From an uncultured Lachnospiraceae bacterium (lineage in GTDB: Bacteria > Bacillota > Clostridia > Lachnospirales > Lachnospiraceae), in assembly GCA_949472775.1 (NCBI GenBank), contig CASWVG010000002.1, positions 80,051-144,050 of the forward strand: 64,000 nucleotides of DNA, written 5' to 3'. Below, one piece after another: positions 1 to 9,371 of the stretch. The position numbers and the translations under genes were made by a program. The stretch's first letter is position 1. Each line of letters begins with the position of its first letter. Below the pieces are notes generated by a model that saw only the letters and a program-made list of their open reading frames with translations, ran no database searches and was not told where the DNA came from.

Positions 1-2
1 AC

Positions 3-359
3 TTTGCGGCGATGGTGTTCAGCAAGGCTGCGATTTATCTCGTGCTGATTGCTTCAAAGCCCTTTACGGGTATATCCGCCGCGAGTCTTGCGGTCGGGGA
101 ACCGTCGTTCTGGGTGGACGCCGTACTGTCCGCTGCGGCGATGGTGAGCATCAGCTTTATCGCGCTGCCGGTAGGCCTTAAAATGAAGTCGTCCAAGGCG
201 GCGATCGTTTCGTCTGTTATCATCGTCTGCTTCACGCAGGGTGGGATCGGTTCGGCGACTCTGGCAAATAATATGGCTTTTTATGCGGTTTTGTTTGTGG
301 TGGCGGTAGTGTCCGTCTGGCTTTCGGTCTGCCGGGTGGAGACGCGGGATGTGATGTGA
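3..359 (+). CDS. C-terminal part of a multi-spanning membrane protein (partial)
   Basis: The reading frame is open to the window edge, so the start lies upstream. An ATG at 12 is internal or a late alternative. The visible part of about 118 residues is almost wholly hydrophobic, with three or four predicted membrane segments separated by short loops such as KMKSSKAA, and it ends at a TGA at 357. Alternating apolar helices and small basic loops fit the last helices of an integral membrane protein, for example an ABC-2 type permease, but no diagnostic motif is visible. The family is not assigned. Confidence 0.6.
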   Translation, partial: FAAMVFSKAAIYLVLIASKPFTGISAASLAVGEPSFWVDAVLSAAAMVSISFIALPVGLKMKSSKAAIVSSVIIVCFTQGGIGSATLANNMAFYAVLFVVAVVSVWLSVCRVETRDVM

Positions 360-529
360 GGGCGACTGTATCGGAGCAGGTTATAAGGTTTCTGTTTATC
401 TGGGCGCGGATGTATATGCTGCTTTTCCTGTTTTGTCTCTGGTATCTGTACATTCGCGCAAGGCTGGTTAAGTCTCTGTGGCGCAGGATGGATTTGATTT
501 TCGCTCATGTCCTTTACAGTCACTGTTGC

Positions 530-558
530 TTGTATATCTAAAGGCTGCATGATATAAT
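530..558 (+). promoter_or_regulatory. Predicted sigma-A promoter of dnaE
   Basis: TTGTAT at 530-535 and TATAAT at 553-558 are separated by 17 bp and lie about 37 bp before the dnaE start. The remaining sequence from 360 to 529 shows no convincing gene. A GTG-initiated 61-codon frame at 356-541 overlaps the end of the upstream gene but lacks a ribosome binding site. Confidence 0.6.
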
Positions 559-595
559 TTTAGAAAAAATCAGACCTTTCGGGAAGGATACCACT

Positions 596-3500
596 ATGGC
601 GTTTGCGCATTTGCATGTCCACACAGAGTTTAGTCTTCTGGACGGTTCCAACAAAATAAAAGAGTATGTGAGGTACGTGAAGGAGCTTGGGATGGACAGC
701 GCGGCGATCACGGACCACGGCGTCATGTATGGTGTCGTTGATTTTTATAAGGCGGCGAAGGAGGCGGGGATCAATCCCGTGATCGGCTGCGAGGTTTATG
801 TGGCGCCCCACTCCCGTTTCGACAGGGAGCTGACGGGCGGCGAGGACCGCTACTATCATCTGGTTCTTCTGGCGGAGAACAACACGGGCTATGCGAATCT
901 GGTCAAGATCGTAAGCAAGGGTTTTACGGAGGGCTACTACTACAGACCGCGTGTGGATATGGAGGTGCTGGAGCAGTACCACGAAGGGCTGATCGCGCTC
1001 TCGGCATGTCTGGCGGGGGAGGTGCCCCGCTATATCCAGAAGGGCCTTGTGGACGAGGCAAAGAAAGCGGCGCTTAAATATCAGAATATTTTCGGGAAGG
1101 ACAATTACTTTCTGGAATTGCAGGATCACGGGATACCGGCGCAGCAGTCGGTCAATTCCGTGCTTCTTCGCATGAGTAAAGAGCTGGACATCCCGCTTGT
1201 GGCGACCAACGACGTGCACTACACTTACGCGCAGGACGCCCAGCCACACGACGTCCTTCTCTGTCTGCAGACGGGGAAAAAGGTGGCGGACGAGGACCGT
1301 ATGCGCTATGAGGGCGGGCAGTATTATGTGAAGAGCGAGGAGGAGATGAAGGGGCTTTTCCCCTACGCGTGGGAGGCGGTGGAGAACACCCAGCGGATCG
1401 CCGACCGCTGTCACGTGGAGATTGAGTTTGGCAATTACAAGGTGCCCCGCTATGATGCGCCTGAGGGTTACGACTCATGGAGCTATCTGAACAAGCTTTG
1501 TCAGGACGGGATGAAGGAGCGCTACCCGGAGGATGACGGTACCTTGCAGGAGCGTCTGCACTATGAGCTTGACACGATTAAGAATATGGGGTTCGTCGAC
1601 TACTTCCTGATCGTGTGGGATTATATCAATTTCTGTAGAGAGAACGGGATTGCGGTAGGACCGGGCAGAGGCTCGGCGGCGGGGAGCATCGTGTCTTACT
1701 GTCTGAAAATAACCAATATTGACCCCATCAAATACAGTCTGCTCTTCGAGCGTTTTCTGAACCCGGAGCGCGTTTCCATGCCGGATATTGATGTGGACTT
1801 CTGCTTTGAGAGAAGACAGGAAGTGATTGACTATGTTGGTCAGAAATATGGCAGTGACAGGGTGGTGCAGATCGTCACTTTTGGTACGATGGCGGCGAAA
1901 GGTGTGATCCGCGATGTGGGCAGGGTGATGGATCTGCCTTACGCTTATGTGGACCGTCTCGCGAAGATGATCCCCGTTGAGCAGAATCAGGGTGTTTCCA
2001 TAGACCGTGCCCTGGAGATGAATCCGGAGTTTAAAAGCCTCTATGAGGAGGACGAGCAGGTGCACAGTCTGATTGATATGTGCAGACGTCTGGAAGGGCT
2101 GCCGAGACATACTTCCATGCACGCGGCGGGCGTGGTGATCTGCCCCCGGTCGGCGGACGAGTTCGTGCCTCTTTCCAGAGGAGCCGACGGCTCCATCACC
2201 ACCCAGTTTCCCATGACGACCATCGAGGAACTGGGGCTTCTCAAAATGGATTTTCTGGGACTTCGGACATTGACGGTGATTCAGAGCGCGGTGCGGCTTG
2301 TGGAGCAGAGCAAGGGCATTGTGATAGATATTGACCAGATCGACTACGACGACAAGGCGGTGCTCGCCTCCCTCGGAACGGGGCGGACGGACGGCGTGTT
2401 CCAGCTGGAAAGCGCCGGGATGAAAAGCTTTATGAAGGAATTAAAGCCCCAGAGTCTGGAGGATGTGATTGCGGGCATTTCCCTATATCGTCCGGGACCG
2501 ATGGACTTTATTCCGAAATATATCAAGGGCAAGAACCACCCGGAGACGGTGACTTACGACTGCCCGCAGCTGGAACCGATTCTTGCGCCCACTTACGGCT
2601 GTATCGTGTATCAGGAGCAGGTGATGCAGATCGTGCGGGAGCTGGGCGGTTATACCATGGGCAGGAGCGATCTGGTGCGCCGTGCCATGAGTAAGAAAAA
2701 GCAGTATGTCATGGAGCAGGAGCGGAAAAACTTTACCTACGGGAATCCTGAGGAGGGGGTGCCCGGCTGTGTGGCGAACGGCATTGACGCGAAAGTGGCG
2801 GACCATATTTACGACACCATGATGGATTTTGCCAAGTACGCGTTCAACAAGTCCCATGCGGCATGTTACGCGGTGGTGGCATACCAGACGGCTTATATGA
2901 AGTATTATTATCCGGTGGAGTTTATGGCGGCGCTGATGACTTCTGTGATCGACAACCCGAGCAAAGTGGCGGAGTACATTATGACAAGCAGGAGCATGGG
3001 CATACAGATTCTGCCCCCGGATATCAATGTGGGTGAAAACGGGTTTTCGGTTGCGGACGGGCAGATCCGTTATGCGCTTTCCGCCATTAAGAGCGTGGGA
3101 CGTCCCGTGATTGATGCGGTAGTTGCGGAGCGGGAGGCCAGAGGTCCTTATTTGAATCTGGGGGATTTTGTGACACGAGTGACAGACCGTGACCTGAATA
3201 AGCGCATTGTGGAACATTTCATAAAAGCGGGCGCCATGGACAGCCTTGGCGGTACGAGAAAGCAGCTTTTGAGCGTGTACCTTCAAGTGATGGACGGCAT
3301 TCAGCAGAACCGCAAGAACAATCTGGCGGGTCAGATTTCTCTCTTTGATATCGCTGACGAGGCGGACAAGGTAGACTATCGGGTCAGTCTTCCCGATGTG
3401 GGCGAGTATTCCAGGGAGATGATGCTCGCTTTTGAGAAGGAAGTGCTGGGTATCTATATCAGCGGTCATCCGCTGGAGGAATACAGGGAAACGTGGAAAA

Positions 3501-4051
3501 AGAATATCACGAACACCACGGCGGATTTTATGCTGGATGAGGAAACCGGGGAGACGAGGGTTTCGGACGGCGCGAAGACCACCATCGGCGGCATGATTAC
3601 GGAGAAAAAGATCAAGTACACCAAGAATGAGAAAGTGATGGCGTTTCTGCAGGTGGAGGATCTGGTGGGCTCCGTGGAGGTCATTGTTTTTCCGAGGGAT
3701 TATGAGAAGTACGGCAATGCGGTGATGGAGGACAGCAAGGTCTTTATCAGGGGCAGGGTATCTGTGGAGGAGGATAAGGATGCGAAGCTGGTCTGTGAAC
3801 AGATCACGACTTTTGAGCAGATGCCGAAAAAGCTCTGGATCAAATTCCCTACAATGGAAGCGTACGAGGAGAAGAAGGATGTGCTTTTCGATATTTTGCG
3901 TGAGGCGGAGGGGACAGACAGTGTGATCATATACGTGGAAAATCCGAGGGCGAAGAACCATCTGCCGGCTAATTGGAACGTGTCGGCGCAGGCGGCGCTG
4001 ATTGCGAAGCTGGAGGCGGCCTTTGGGGAGGGGAACGTAAAGGTAGTATAA
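596..4051 (+). CDS. dnaE: DNA polymerase III alpha subunit, DnaE type
   Basis: Replicative C-family DNA polymerase of 1151 residues, the usual length for DnaE. The N-terminal PHP domain starts with HVHTEFSLLDG. The palm carries GPGRGSAAGS near residues 358-367, the acidic pair in PDIDVDF (D399 and D401) and a third aspartate in KMDFLGLRTL (D552). These match the three metal-binding aspartates of the family. Fingers motifs include YRPGPMDFIPKYI and MGRSDLVRRAMSKKK. A C-terminal OB fold (IGGMITEKK to VIVFPRDYEKY) follows. The absence of an inserted DEDD exonuclease separates it from PolC. In Clostridia PolC is normally the main replicase and DnaE the partner. The GGAAGGA before the ATG supports this start. 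Confidence 0.97.
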   Translation: MAFAHLHVHTEFSLLDGSNKIKEYVRYVKELGMDSAAITDHGVMYGVVDFYKAAKEAGINPVIGCEVYVAPHSRFDRELTGGEDRYYHLVLLAENNTGYANLVKIVSKGFTEGYYYRPRVDMEVLEQYHEGLIALSACLAGEVPRYIQKGLVDEAKKAALKYQNIFGKDNYFLELQDHGIPAQQSVNSVLLRMSKELDIPLVATNDVHYTYAQDAQPHDVLLCLQTGKKVADEDRMRYEGGQYYVKSEEEMKGLFPYAWEAVENTQRIADRCHVEIEFGNYKVPRYDAPEGYDSWSYLNKLCQDGMKERYPEDDGTLQERLHYELDTIKNMGFVDYFLIVWDYINFCRENGIAVGPGRGSAAGSIVSYCLKITNIDPIKYSLLFERFLNPERVSMPDIDVDFCFERRQEVIDYVGQKYGSDRVVQIVTFGTMAAKGVIRDVGRVMDLPYAYVDRLAKMIPVEQNQGVSIDRALEMNPEFKSLYEEDEQVHSLIDMCRRLEGLPRHTSMHAAGVVICPRSADEFVPLSRGADGSITTQFPMTTIEELGLLKMDFLGLRTLTVIQSAVRLVEQSKGIVIDIDQIDYDDKAVLASLGTGRTDGVFQLESAGMKSFMKELKPQSLEDVIAGISLYRPGPMDFIPKYIKGKNHPETVTYDCPQLEPILAPTYGCIVYQEQVMQIVRELGGYTMGRSDLVRRAMSKKKQYVMEQERKNFTYGNPEEGVPGCVANGIDAKVADHIYDTMMDFAKYAFNKSHAACYAVVAYQTAYMKYYYPVEFMAALMTSVIDNPSKVAEYIMTSRSMGIQILPPDINVGENGFSVADGQIRYALSAIKSVGRPVIDAVVAEREARGPYLNLGDFVTRVTDRDLNKRIVEHFIKAGAMDSLGGTRKQLLSVYLQVMDGIQQNRKNNLAGQISLFDIADEADKVDYRVSLPDVGEYSREMMLAFEKEVLGIYISGHPLEEYRETWKKNITNTTADFMLDEETGETRVSDGAKTTIGGMITEKKIKYTKNEKVMAFLQVEDLVGSVEVIVFPRDYEKYGNAVMEDSKVFIRGRVSVEEDKDAKLVCEQITTFEQMPKKLWIKFPTMEAYEEKKDVLFDILREAEGTDSVIIYVENPRAKNHLPANWNVSAQAALIAKLEAAFGEGNVKVV

Positions 4052-4096
4052 ATTGTAATACAATTTTTTAAAAAGAATATCTTTTTTCATATTTCT

Positions 4097-4125
4097 TTGC
4101 TTTTCTACACAAATAGGCGTATAAT
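4097..4125 (+). promoter_or_regulatory. Predicted promoter of the chemoreceptor gene
   Basis: TTGCTT at 4097-4102, a 17-bp spacer, then TATAAT at 4120-4125. An A/T-rich inverted repeat at about 4068-4090 just after dnaE may act as its terminator. Confidence 0.6.
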
Positions 4126-4172
4126 TTAATGTAATTACTTGTGAGATGCAAATGTGTGAAAGGAGAGGTTCT

Positions 4173-5993
4173 ATGGAAGGGAAGAGTACAAAAGAGAATA
4201 GCAGGAGAAAAGGGTTTCGAAGTCTTACGGTGATGTTGATTTTAACCATCTGCCTCATGGTGTTTGTTCCGGTTGTCGCGCTGGTTGGCCTGGGGATGTA
4301 TCAGATCAGCGAATCGTCGGAGGAATCGGTGGAGTTGTATGAGACTTCCATGACGGAAGGCTATCAGACGGAAATCAAATCCCAGGTGCAGGGAGCACTT
4401 GCGGTCATACAGAGTTACTACGATAAGAGCCAGAGCGGCGAGCTGACCGAGGAGGAAGCGCAGACGCTTGCGAGAAACGCGGTACGCGCCATGCGGTATC
4501 GGGATGACTCGTCAGGTTACCTGTGGATAGACGGGGTGGATTACACGCTGGTGGTACACCCGATTCTGACAGAGCAGGAGGGGAACAACAGGTACGACAT
4601 GACAGATCAGAACGGCGTCAAGGTGACGCAGAATATCGTGGCAACCGCACAGGCAGGCGGCGGTTACAACGAATTCTACTTCACAAAGGCGGACGGTGTG
4701 ACGGTAGCGCCAAAGCTTGCGTATTCCCAACTGTTTCAGCCATGGGGCTGGGCGGTTGCCACCGGAAATTATGTGGATGACATGAACGCGCAGATTGACA
4801 GTGTGAAAGTGGGAATCAACAAAAAGTTTTCAAGTATGTTAACGATGTATGCTGTCACGGCTGTTGTTATGCTGATTGCGGCGCTGCTTATATCCGCTCT
4901 GACAGGTGTCCGTATTACCAAGGACGTGAAGGTGTTAAATGCCAATCTGAGTCAGATTGCGGAGGGAAATTTGAAGCTGAGTATCAATCCCGGGCTTTTG
5001 CAGCGGGCAGATGAGATCGGCGCGATGGCGCGGTCCCTTGAAAATGTCCACAAAGCTTTGACAGATATGCTTGGAAATGTGATTCACACAGGACAGAGCC
5101 TGAACCAGAGCAGTGAAAAGTTCAATGAAAAGTTTGAAAATATTTCAGACAGCATCCGGGATACCAATCAGGCTATCGATGATCTGGCACAGGGGGCAAC
5201 CAACCAGGCAAACGATACGGAGACGGTAAACGGAAAGATTGCGGAGCTTGACAAGGTTATAGAGACGGAGAAAAATGATATTTATAAACTGGAAGAGACG
5301 GTATCTTCCATGACAGGACATTCAAAAGGCGCTTCAGAAAGTATCAGCGAATTGGAACAGATTACAAGGACGACCATTGACACAATCAACATCGTATCTG
5401 AACAGACTAATCGAAATAACGACTCTGCTGTACATATCAATAAAGCGATAGAAATTATCAAAGGGCTTGCAAATCAGACTAATCTACTTTCACTCAATGC
5501 CAGTATAGAAGCTGCCAGAGCGGGAGAATCCGGAAGAGGATTTGCCGTGGTGGCAGAAGAGATCAGAAATCTTTCCGAAGAGTCATCCAACAATGCGCTG
5601 GAGATTGAACGGATTGTAAAGGATCTGGTCGGTAATATTGTCAGTTCGGTCAGCAAAATGAATGAAGTGATGGCTAACGTGCAGAAACAGCAGAAGTGTC
5701 TGCAGGATACAAGGGAGGCGTTCGACCGCCTGACGGAAGAAGTTTCTCTCGTAGGGGATGTGAGCAGTGAGATCAATGAGCAGACACAGATTCTCGACAG
5801 GCTGAAAGGGATTGTGACTGATTCAGTCAACAGTCTTGCCAGCGTGGTGGAAGAAAACGCGGCATCTACCGAGGAGACAAGTGCAGGTATGACGCTTCTG
5901 TCAGATACCATCGCGGAATGCACGGAGGATACTTTCCACCTGGTTGAGCTGAGCCACCTGTTGAATGAACAGGCAAGTAAATTCCAACTGTAG
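4173..5993 (+). CDS. Methyl-accepting chemotaxis protein with single Cache sensor
   Basis: Transmembrane chemoreceptor of about 606 residues. A short basic N-terminus precedes TM1 ([19 protein letters not shown]). An extracytoplasmic region of about 150 residues follows, with the sCache_2-like pattern [14 protein letters not shown] and [13 protein letters not shown]2 ([15 protein letters not shown]) leads to a HAMP segment and a long coiled-coil signalling domain. The conserved hairpin tip is near [20 protein letters not shown] and [17 protein letters not shown]. The frame also allows an ATG at 4146, but AAGGAGAGG sits just before the ATG at 4173, so that start is preferred. The Cache fold suggests direct sensing of a small ligand such as an organic acid. 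The ligand is unknown. The cheA/cheW genes lie 30 kb downstream. Confidence 0.93.
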   Translation: MEGKSTKENSRRKGFRSLTVMLILTICLMVFVPVVALVGLGMYQISESSEESVELYETSMTEGYQTEIKSQVQGALAVIQSYYDKSQSGELTEEEAQTLARNAVRAMRYRDDSSGYLWIDGVDYTLVVHPILTEQEGNNRYDMTDQNGVKVTQNIVATAQAGGGYNEFYFTKADGVTVAPKLAYSQLFQPWGWAVATGNYVDDMNAQIDSVKVGINKKFSSMLTMYAVTAVVMLIAALLISALTGVRITKDVKVLNANLSQIAEGNLKLSINPGLLQRADEIGAMARSLENVHKALTDMLGNVIHTGQSLNQSSEKFNEKFENISDSIRDTNQAIDDLAQGATNQANDTETVNGKIAELDKVIETEKNDIYKLEETVSSMTGHSKGASESISELEQITRTTIDTINIVSEQTNRNNDSAVHINKAIEIIKGLANQTNLLSLNASIEAARAGESGRGFAVVAEEIRNLSEESSNNALEIERIVKDLVGNIVSSVSKMNEVMANVQKQQKCLQDTREAFDRLTEEVSLVGDVSSEINEQTQILDRLKGIVTDSVNSLASVVEENAASTEETSAGMTLLSDTIAECTEDTFHLVELSHLLNEQASKFQL

Positions 5994-6008
5994 GACGGAT
6001 AAAAAACG

Positions 6009-6037
6009 TTGAAAATCCTCTGCCGATAATGTAAAAT
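6009..6037 (+). promoter_or_regulatory. Predicted promoter of pfkA
   Basis: TTGAAA at 6009-6014 and TAAAAT at 6032-6037 are separated by 17 bp, in the 76-bp gap between the chemoreceptor and pfkA. Confidence 0.6.
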
Positions 6038-6081
6038 ACTATTAGAATTTTAGAAAAAACAGGAAAGGCATGGGTATCGGT

Positions 6082-7050
6082 ATGGCGAAGCAGATCAAAA
6101 CTATCGGCGTGCTGACCAGCGGGGGAGACGCGCCGGGTATGAATGCGGCGATCCGCGCGGTGGTCAGAAAAGGAATCGCTAACGGGGTCAAAGTGAAAGG
6201 GATTAAGAAGGGATATCAAGGCCTCCTGAATGAAGAAATCATCGACATGGAGAAATGGACGGTATCAGACACGATCCAGCGCGGTGGTACGATTCTTGGC
6301 ACGGCACGCTGCCACGAGTTCCGCACGGATGAGGGACAGCAGAAGGGCGCGGATATCTGCCATAAGCACGGCATCGACGGCCTTGTGGTAATTGGCGGTG
6401 ACGGTTCCTACCGCGGTGCGCAGGCACTGTCGAGACACGGCATCAACACCATCGGCATACCGGGAACGATTGACCTGGATATCGCCTGCACAGAGTACAC
6501 CATCGGTTTTGATACGGCGATCAATACGGCGATGCAGGCCATTGATAAGGTAAGGGACACCTCGTCCTCCCACGAGCGGTGCAGTATCATTGAGGTTATG
6601 GGCAGGAACGCGGGATATATCGCGCTCTGGTGTGGTATTTCCAACGGCGCGGAAGACATTCTTCTCCCGGAGAAGTACGATTACAACGAACAGCAGATCA
6701 TCAATAATATCATCGCCAACAGGAAAAAGGGCAAGACCCACCATCTGATCATAAACGCGGAGGGCATCGGTCACTCCACTTCCATGGCGAGACGAATCGA
6801 GGCGGCTACGGGCATTGAGACGAGAGCGACGATTCTTGGATACATGCAGCGCGGCGGTTCACCTACCTGTAAAGACCGTTATTATGCTTCGATTATGGGT
6901 TGTTATGCGGCGGATATCCTCTGCGAGGGTAAGACGAACCGGGTGGTCGGTTACCAGCACGGCGAGTTTATGGACTTCGATATCGAGGAGGCGCTGAACA
7001 TGGAGAAGGGGATTCCGGATTATCCCTACGAAATGTCGAAGATATTATAA
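6082..7050 (+). CDS. pfkA: ATP-dependent 6-phosphofructokinase
   Basis: Phosphorylates fructose 6-phosphate to fructose 1,6-bisphosphate, the committed step of glycolysis. About 322 residues, normal for PfkA. Seen: nucleotide loop TSGGDAPGMNAAIRA at the N-terminus, GGDGS at about 105-109 (glycine at the position that selects ATP over pyrophosphate), PGTIDLD at about 127-133, and MGRNAGYIALW. The catalytic aspartate of the usual PGTIDND is kept, but the asparagine is a leucine here. The frame also offers an ATG at 6070, only one base from AGGAAAGG. The ATG at 6082 gives the conventional N-terminus MAKQIKTIGV, although with a long spacing. It has its own predicted promoter and a weak hairpin after it. 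Confidence 0.95.
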   Translation: MAKQIKTIGVLTSGGDAPGMNAAIRAVVRKGIANGVKVKGIKKGYQGLLNEEIIDMEKWTVSDTIQRGGTILGTARCHEFRTDEGQQKGADICHKHGIDGLVVIGGDGSYRGAQALSRHGINTIGIPGTIDLDIACTEYTIGFDTAINTAMQAIDKVRDTSSSHERCSIIEVMGRNAGYIALWCGISNGAEDILLPEKYDYNEQQIINNIIANRKKGKTHHLIINAEGIGHSTSMARRIEAATGIETRATILGYMQRGGSPTCKDRYYASIMGCYAADILCEGKTNRVVGYQHGEFMDFDIEEALNMEKGIPDYPYEMSKIL

Positions 7051-7106
7051 TTGCGGGGCGTTGGCCTGGGAGTGTGGAAACATTAGAAAATATGGAGTTT
7101 GGATTT

Positions 7107-7140
7107 CCCCGTGGATGGACACGTCTGCGGGGATTTTCTT
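7107..7140 (+). terminator. Weak candidate terminator after pfkA
   Basis: CCCCG at 7107-7111 pairs with CGGGG at 7128-7132 around a 16-base loop, followed by ATTTTCTTTC. The stem is short, so the call is tentative. Confidence 0.35.
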
Positions 7141-7175
7141 TCTTATACGCACGCCCGTGCCGGATGGAGGAAACA

Positions 7176-7970
7176 ATGATTACAAGTATGCATAACAAAG
7201 CCGTAAAAGAGGTGGTAGCTCTGCTCGGAAAGAAGAGAGAACGGGAAAGACAGGGTCTCTTCGTGGTGGAGGGTGGGAAAATGTTCGGCGAAGCCCCGGC
7301 GGAATGGATCAGCCGGGTGTATCTTGCGCAGAGCGCCGAAAAGGAAATGTACGCGCAGTATGGGGATAAACTGTCCGGGCTTCCCTGCGAGATTGTGGCG
7401 GATGAGGTGTTTGCTAAAATGTCGGACACGGTGACACCGCAGGGCATTCTCTGCCTTGTACGGCAGCGGCGCTATCATATAGAAGAAACGCTGCGGGACG
7501 CAGATGAAAAACGCATGTTATTTATCATACTGGAGGATATACAGGATCCGGGAAATCTTGGCACCATCTTTCGGACGGCGGAGGCAGCAGGCGTGGACTG
7601 TGTGATTATGAGCAGCCGGACTGCGGACATCTACAATCCCAAGACCATCCGTTCCACAATGGGGGCGGTTTACCGGGTACCTTTTCTCTACACGGAGGAT
7701 ATCTCTTCCGTCATAGAGATGCTGCGGGAGCGGGGGACGACGGTTTACGCGGCGCATCTGGGGGCACATAACTTTTATGACGCGTATGACTACCAAAAAA
7801 GCACAGCGTTTCTGATTGGGAACGAGGCGAATGGTCTACGGGATGAGACGGCGGGATGCGCGGATGCGCTTATTGGCATTCCCATGGAGGGAAAGGTGGA
7901 ATCTTTAAATGCAGCCGTAGCTTCTTCAATTCTGCTTTATGAAGCATATCGGCAGAGAAGAAACGGATAA
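7176..7970 (+). CDS. SpoU/TrmH-family RNA 2'-O-methyltransferase
   Basis: Predicted SAM-dependent ribose 2'-O-methyltransferase of the SPOUT class, about 264 residues. The N-terminal 100 residues resemble the RNA 2'-O ribose methyltransferase substrate-binding domain (KRERERQGLFVVEGGKM). The C-terminal half has the SpoU motifs: PGNLGTIFRTAEAAG (motif 1), LIGNEANGL (motif 2) and IPMEGKVESLNAAVASSILLYE (motif 3, trefoil knot). The frame extends upstream, but GATGGAGG lies directly before the ATG at 7176, giving MITSMHNKAVKE. The RNA target (23S rRNA or tRNA) cannot be told from sequence. Confidence 0.92.
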   Translation: MITSMHNKAVKEVVALLGKKRERERQGLFVVEGGKMFGEAPAEWISRVYLAQSAEKEMYAQYGDKLSGLPCEIVADEVFAKMSDTVTPQGILCLVRQRRYHIEETLRDADEKRMLFIILEDIQDPGNLGTIFRTAEAAGVDCVIMSSRTADIYNPKTIRSTMGAVYRVPFLYTEDISSVIEMLRERGTTVYAAHLGAHNFYDAYDYQKSTAFLIGNEANGLRDETAGCADALIGIPMEGKVESLNAAVASSILLYEAYRQRRNG

Positions 7971-8278
7971 ATCATGATTTAACAATTAAATACGACCTGG
8001 ATTTTCATCTGTAGCCCACAATGGCAGGGAAATCTGAAAACCCTTCTGCAGGCAAGGCTGTCTTTTGACAATAACACGCGTTATCAATGGGAAAGCCTGG
8101 AAAATATCAATGAATCAGAAGGAGGGATATCTGCCGGATGGACAGAGAAAAAACAGGGGTTTTTTTATGAACTGGTTTCTGGGGACAAAGAGAAAAGTTA
8201 TATATAAATTTAAAGTTATAGTTGTGTTACATGGTGGCGGATAAACGAAAGCTGACCGGGAAAGGAAGGGGACGGTGT
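7971..8278. other. Intergenic region without a recognised gene
   Basis: About 308 bp between the methyltransferase and proC. It contains A/T-rich stretches, an isolated AGGAGGGATAT near 8119-8130 with no sustained frame after it, and a run AAAAAACAGGGGTTTTTTT near 8148-8167. I see no clear promoter pair, RNA structure or coding sequence. A decayed short gene is possible but not demonstrable. Confidence 0.3.
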
Positions 8279-9073
8279 ATGAAAATCGGATTTATCGGAC
8301 TTGGAAATATGGCGCGTGCCATAATTGGCGGTATGCTGGAGCAGGGGATTGTGTTTGCGGAGGAGATCTGCGGCAGCGCGAAAACACAGAAGACGCGTGA
8401 TGCGGTCCGGGAGCAGTTTGGTATTGATGTGAAGGCATCCAACGCGGCGGTGGCGGAGGAGGCACAGACATTGATTCTGGCGGTGAAACCGCAGTATCTG
8501 GCGGGGGTGATTGCGGAGATCAAAGACGCGGTACAGCCGGACACACTGATTATCAGCATTGCGGCCGGCAAAACAATAGAATGGCTGGAGCATGCTTTTG
8601 GAAGAAGAGTGAAAATGGTGCGCTGTATGCCGAATACCCCGGCGCTTGTGGGGGAGGGCTGCACGGGTGTCTGTGTAAACGGCGCAGTATCTGAGGAGGA
8701 GACGAAGTACAGCCTCCGGCTGATGGGGAGTTTCGGGAAGGCAAGTCTGGTGGAGGAGCGGCTGATGGACGCCGTGGGGGCGGTGAGCGGTTCTTCTCCG
8801 GCCTACGTGTTCCTTTTCATAGAAGCTATGGCTGACGCGGGCGTGGCTGCGGGTATGCCAAGAGCGCAGGCTTATGAGTTTGCGGCTCAGGCGGTATACG
8901 GAAGTGCGAAGCTTGTGCTGGAGACGGGGAAACATCCCGGCGAGTTAAAGGATATGGTATGTTCTCCGGGGGGCACCACGATAGAAGGCCTTCGCGTGTT
9001 GGAGGAAGCCGGTTTCCGTGGCGCGGTGATGGACGCGCTGCTGGCGGCGGTGGAGAAGTCCGGAAAACTGTAG
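8279..9073 (+). CDS. proC: Pyrroline-5-carboxylate reductase
   Basis: Last step of proline synthesis: NAD(P)H-dependent reduction of 1-pyrroline-5-carboxylate. About 264 residues, typical of ProC. The N-terminal Rossmann motif GFIGLGNMARAIIGG is followed by AVKPQYL and VRCMPNTPALVGEG. The C-terminal dimer/substrate domain has VSGSSPAYVFLFIEAMADAGVAAGMPR and the signature SPGGTTIEGLRVLE. The ATG at 8279 is preceded by AAGGAAGGGG. An upstream in-frame ATG would add a 19-residue basic tail and is rejected. It stands alone, with no other proline gene beside it. Confidence 0.95.
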   Translation: MKIGFIGLGNMARAIIGGMLEQGIVFAEEICGSAKTQKTRDAVREQFGIDVKASNAAVAEEAQTLILAVKPQYLAGVIAEIKDAVQPDTLIISIAAGKTIEWLEHAFGRRVKMVRCMPNTPALVGEGCTGVCVNGAVSEEETKYSLRLMGSFGKASLVEERLMDAVGAVSGSSPAYVFLFIEAMADAGVAAGMPRAQAYEFAAQAVYGSAKLVLETGKHPGELKDMVCSPGGTTIEGLRVLEEAGFRGAVMDALLAAVEKSGKL

Positions 9074-9228
9074 TTTAGGGCTGCGAAACAGCGGAGAGCG
9101 CCGGAGGTGTGAATGGCGTGATCTGAACGGCGGCAGATTGTCGCGCCAGGATTGTGTCGGAACATCTTGTGCTTTGTAAAAAAATAGTAACAAAATATAG
9201 AGATAAAACAGGACCAAATTGTATAAAC

Positions 9229-9257
9229 TTGACAAAGAATAGGCGTTTTGCTAAAAT
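9229..9257 (+). promoter_or_regulatory. Predicted promoter of the SleB-like hydrolase gene
   Basis: TTGACA at 9229-9234, a 17-bp spacer, and TAAAAT at 9252-9257, in a 298-bp gap that otherwise shows only A/T-rich sequence. The leader would be about 107 bases long. Confidence 0.7.
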
Positions 9258-9371
9258 AATCCATATTTAACCGAATTGTAACAATTTTGTAACAATCTTT
9301 ATCTTTTTCGGTTTATAGGAAATCATAATATTTTTTATATTTTCTGTATGGATGAAGATGGAGGGATGTTT

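Noticed and set aside
356..541. 61-codon GTG-started frame after the first membrane protein
   Set aside because: No ribosome binding site and no recognisable feature. It could be a real small membrane protein but cannot be supported.
2483..4258. 591-codon open frame on the minus strand across dnaE
   Set aside because: It is fully antisense to the well-conserved polymerase gene. Its product is rich in H, R and L, as expected from a shadow frame, and no ribosome binding site or domain is visible.
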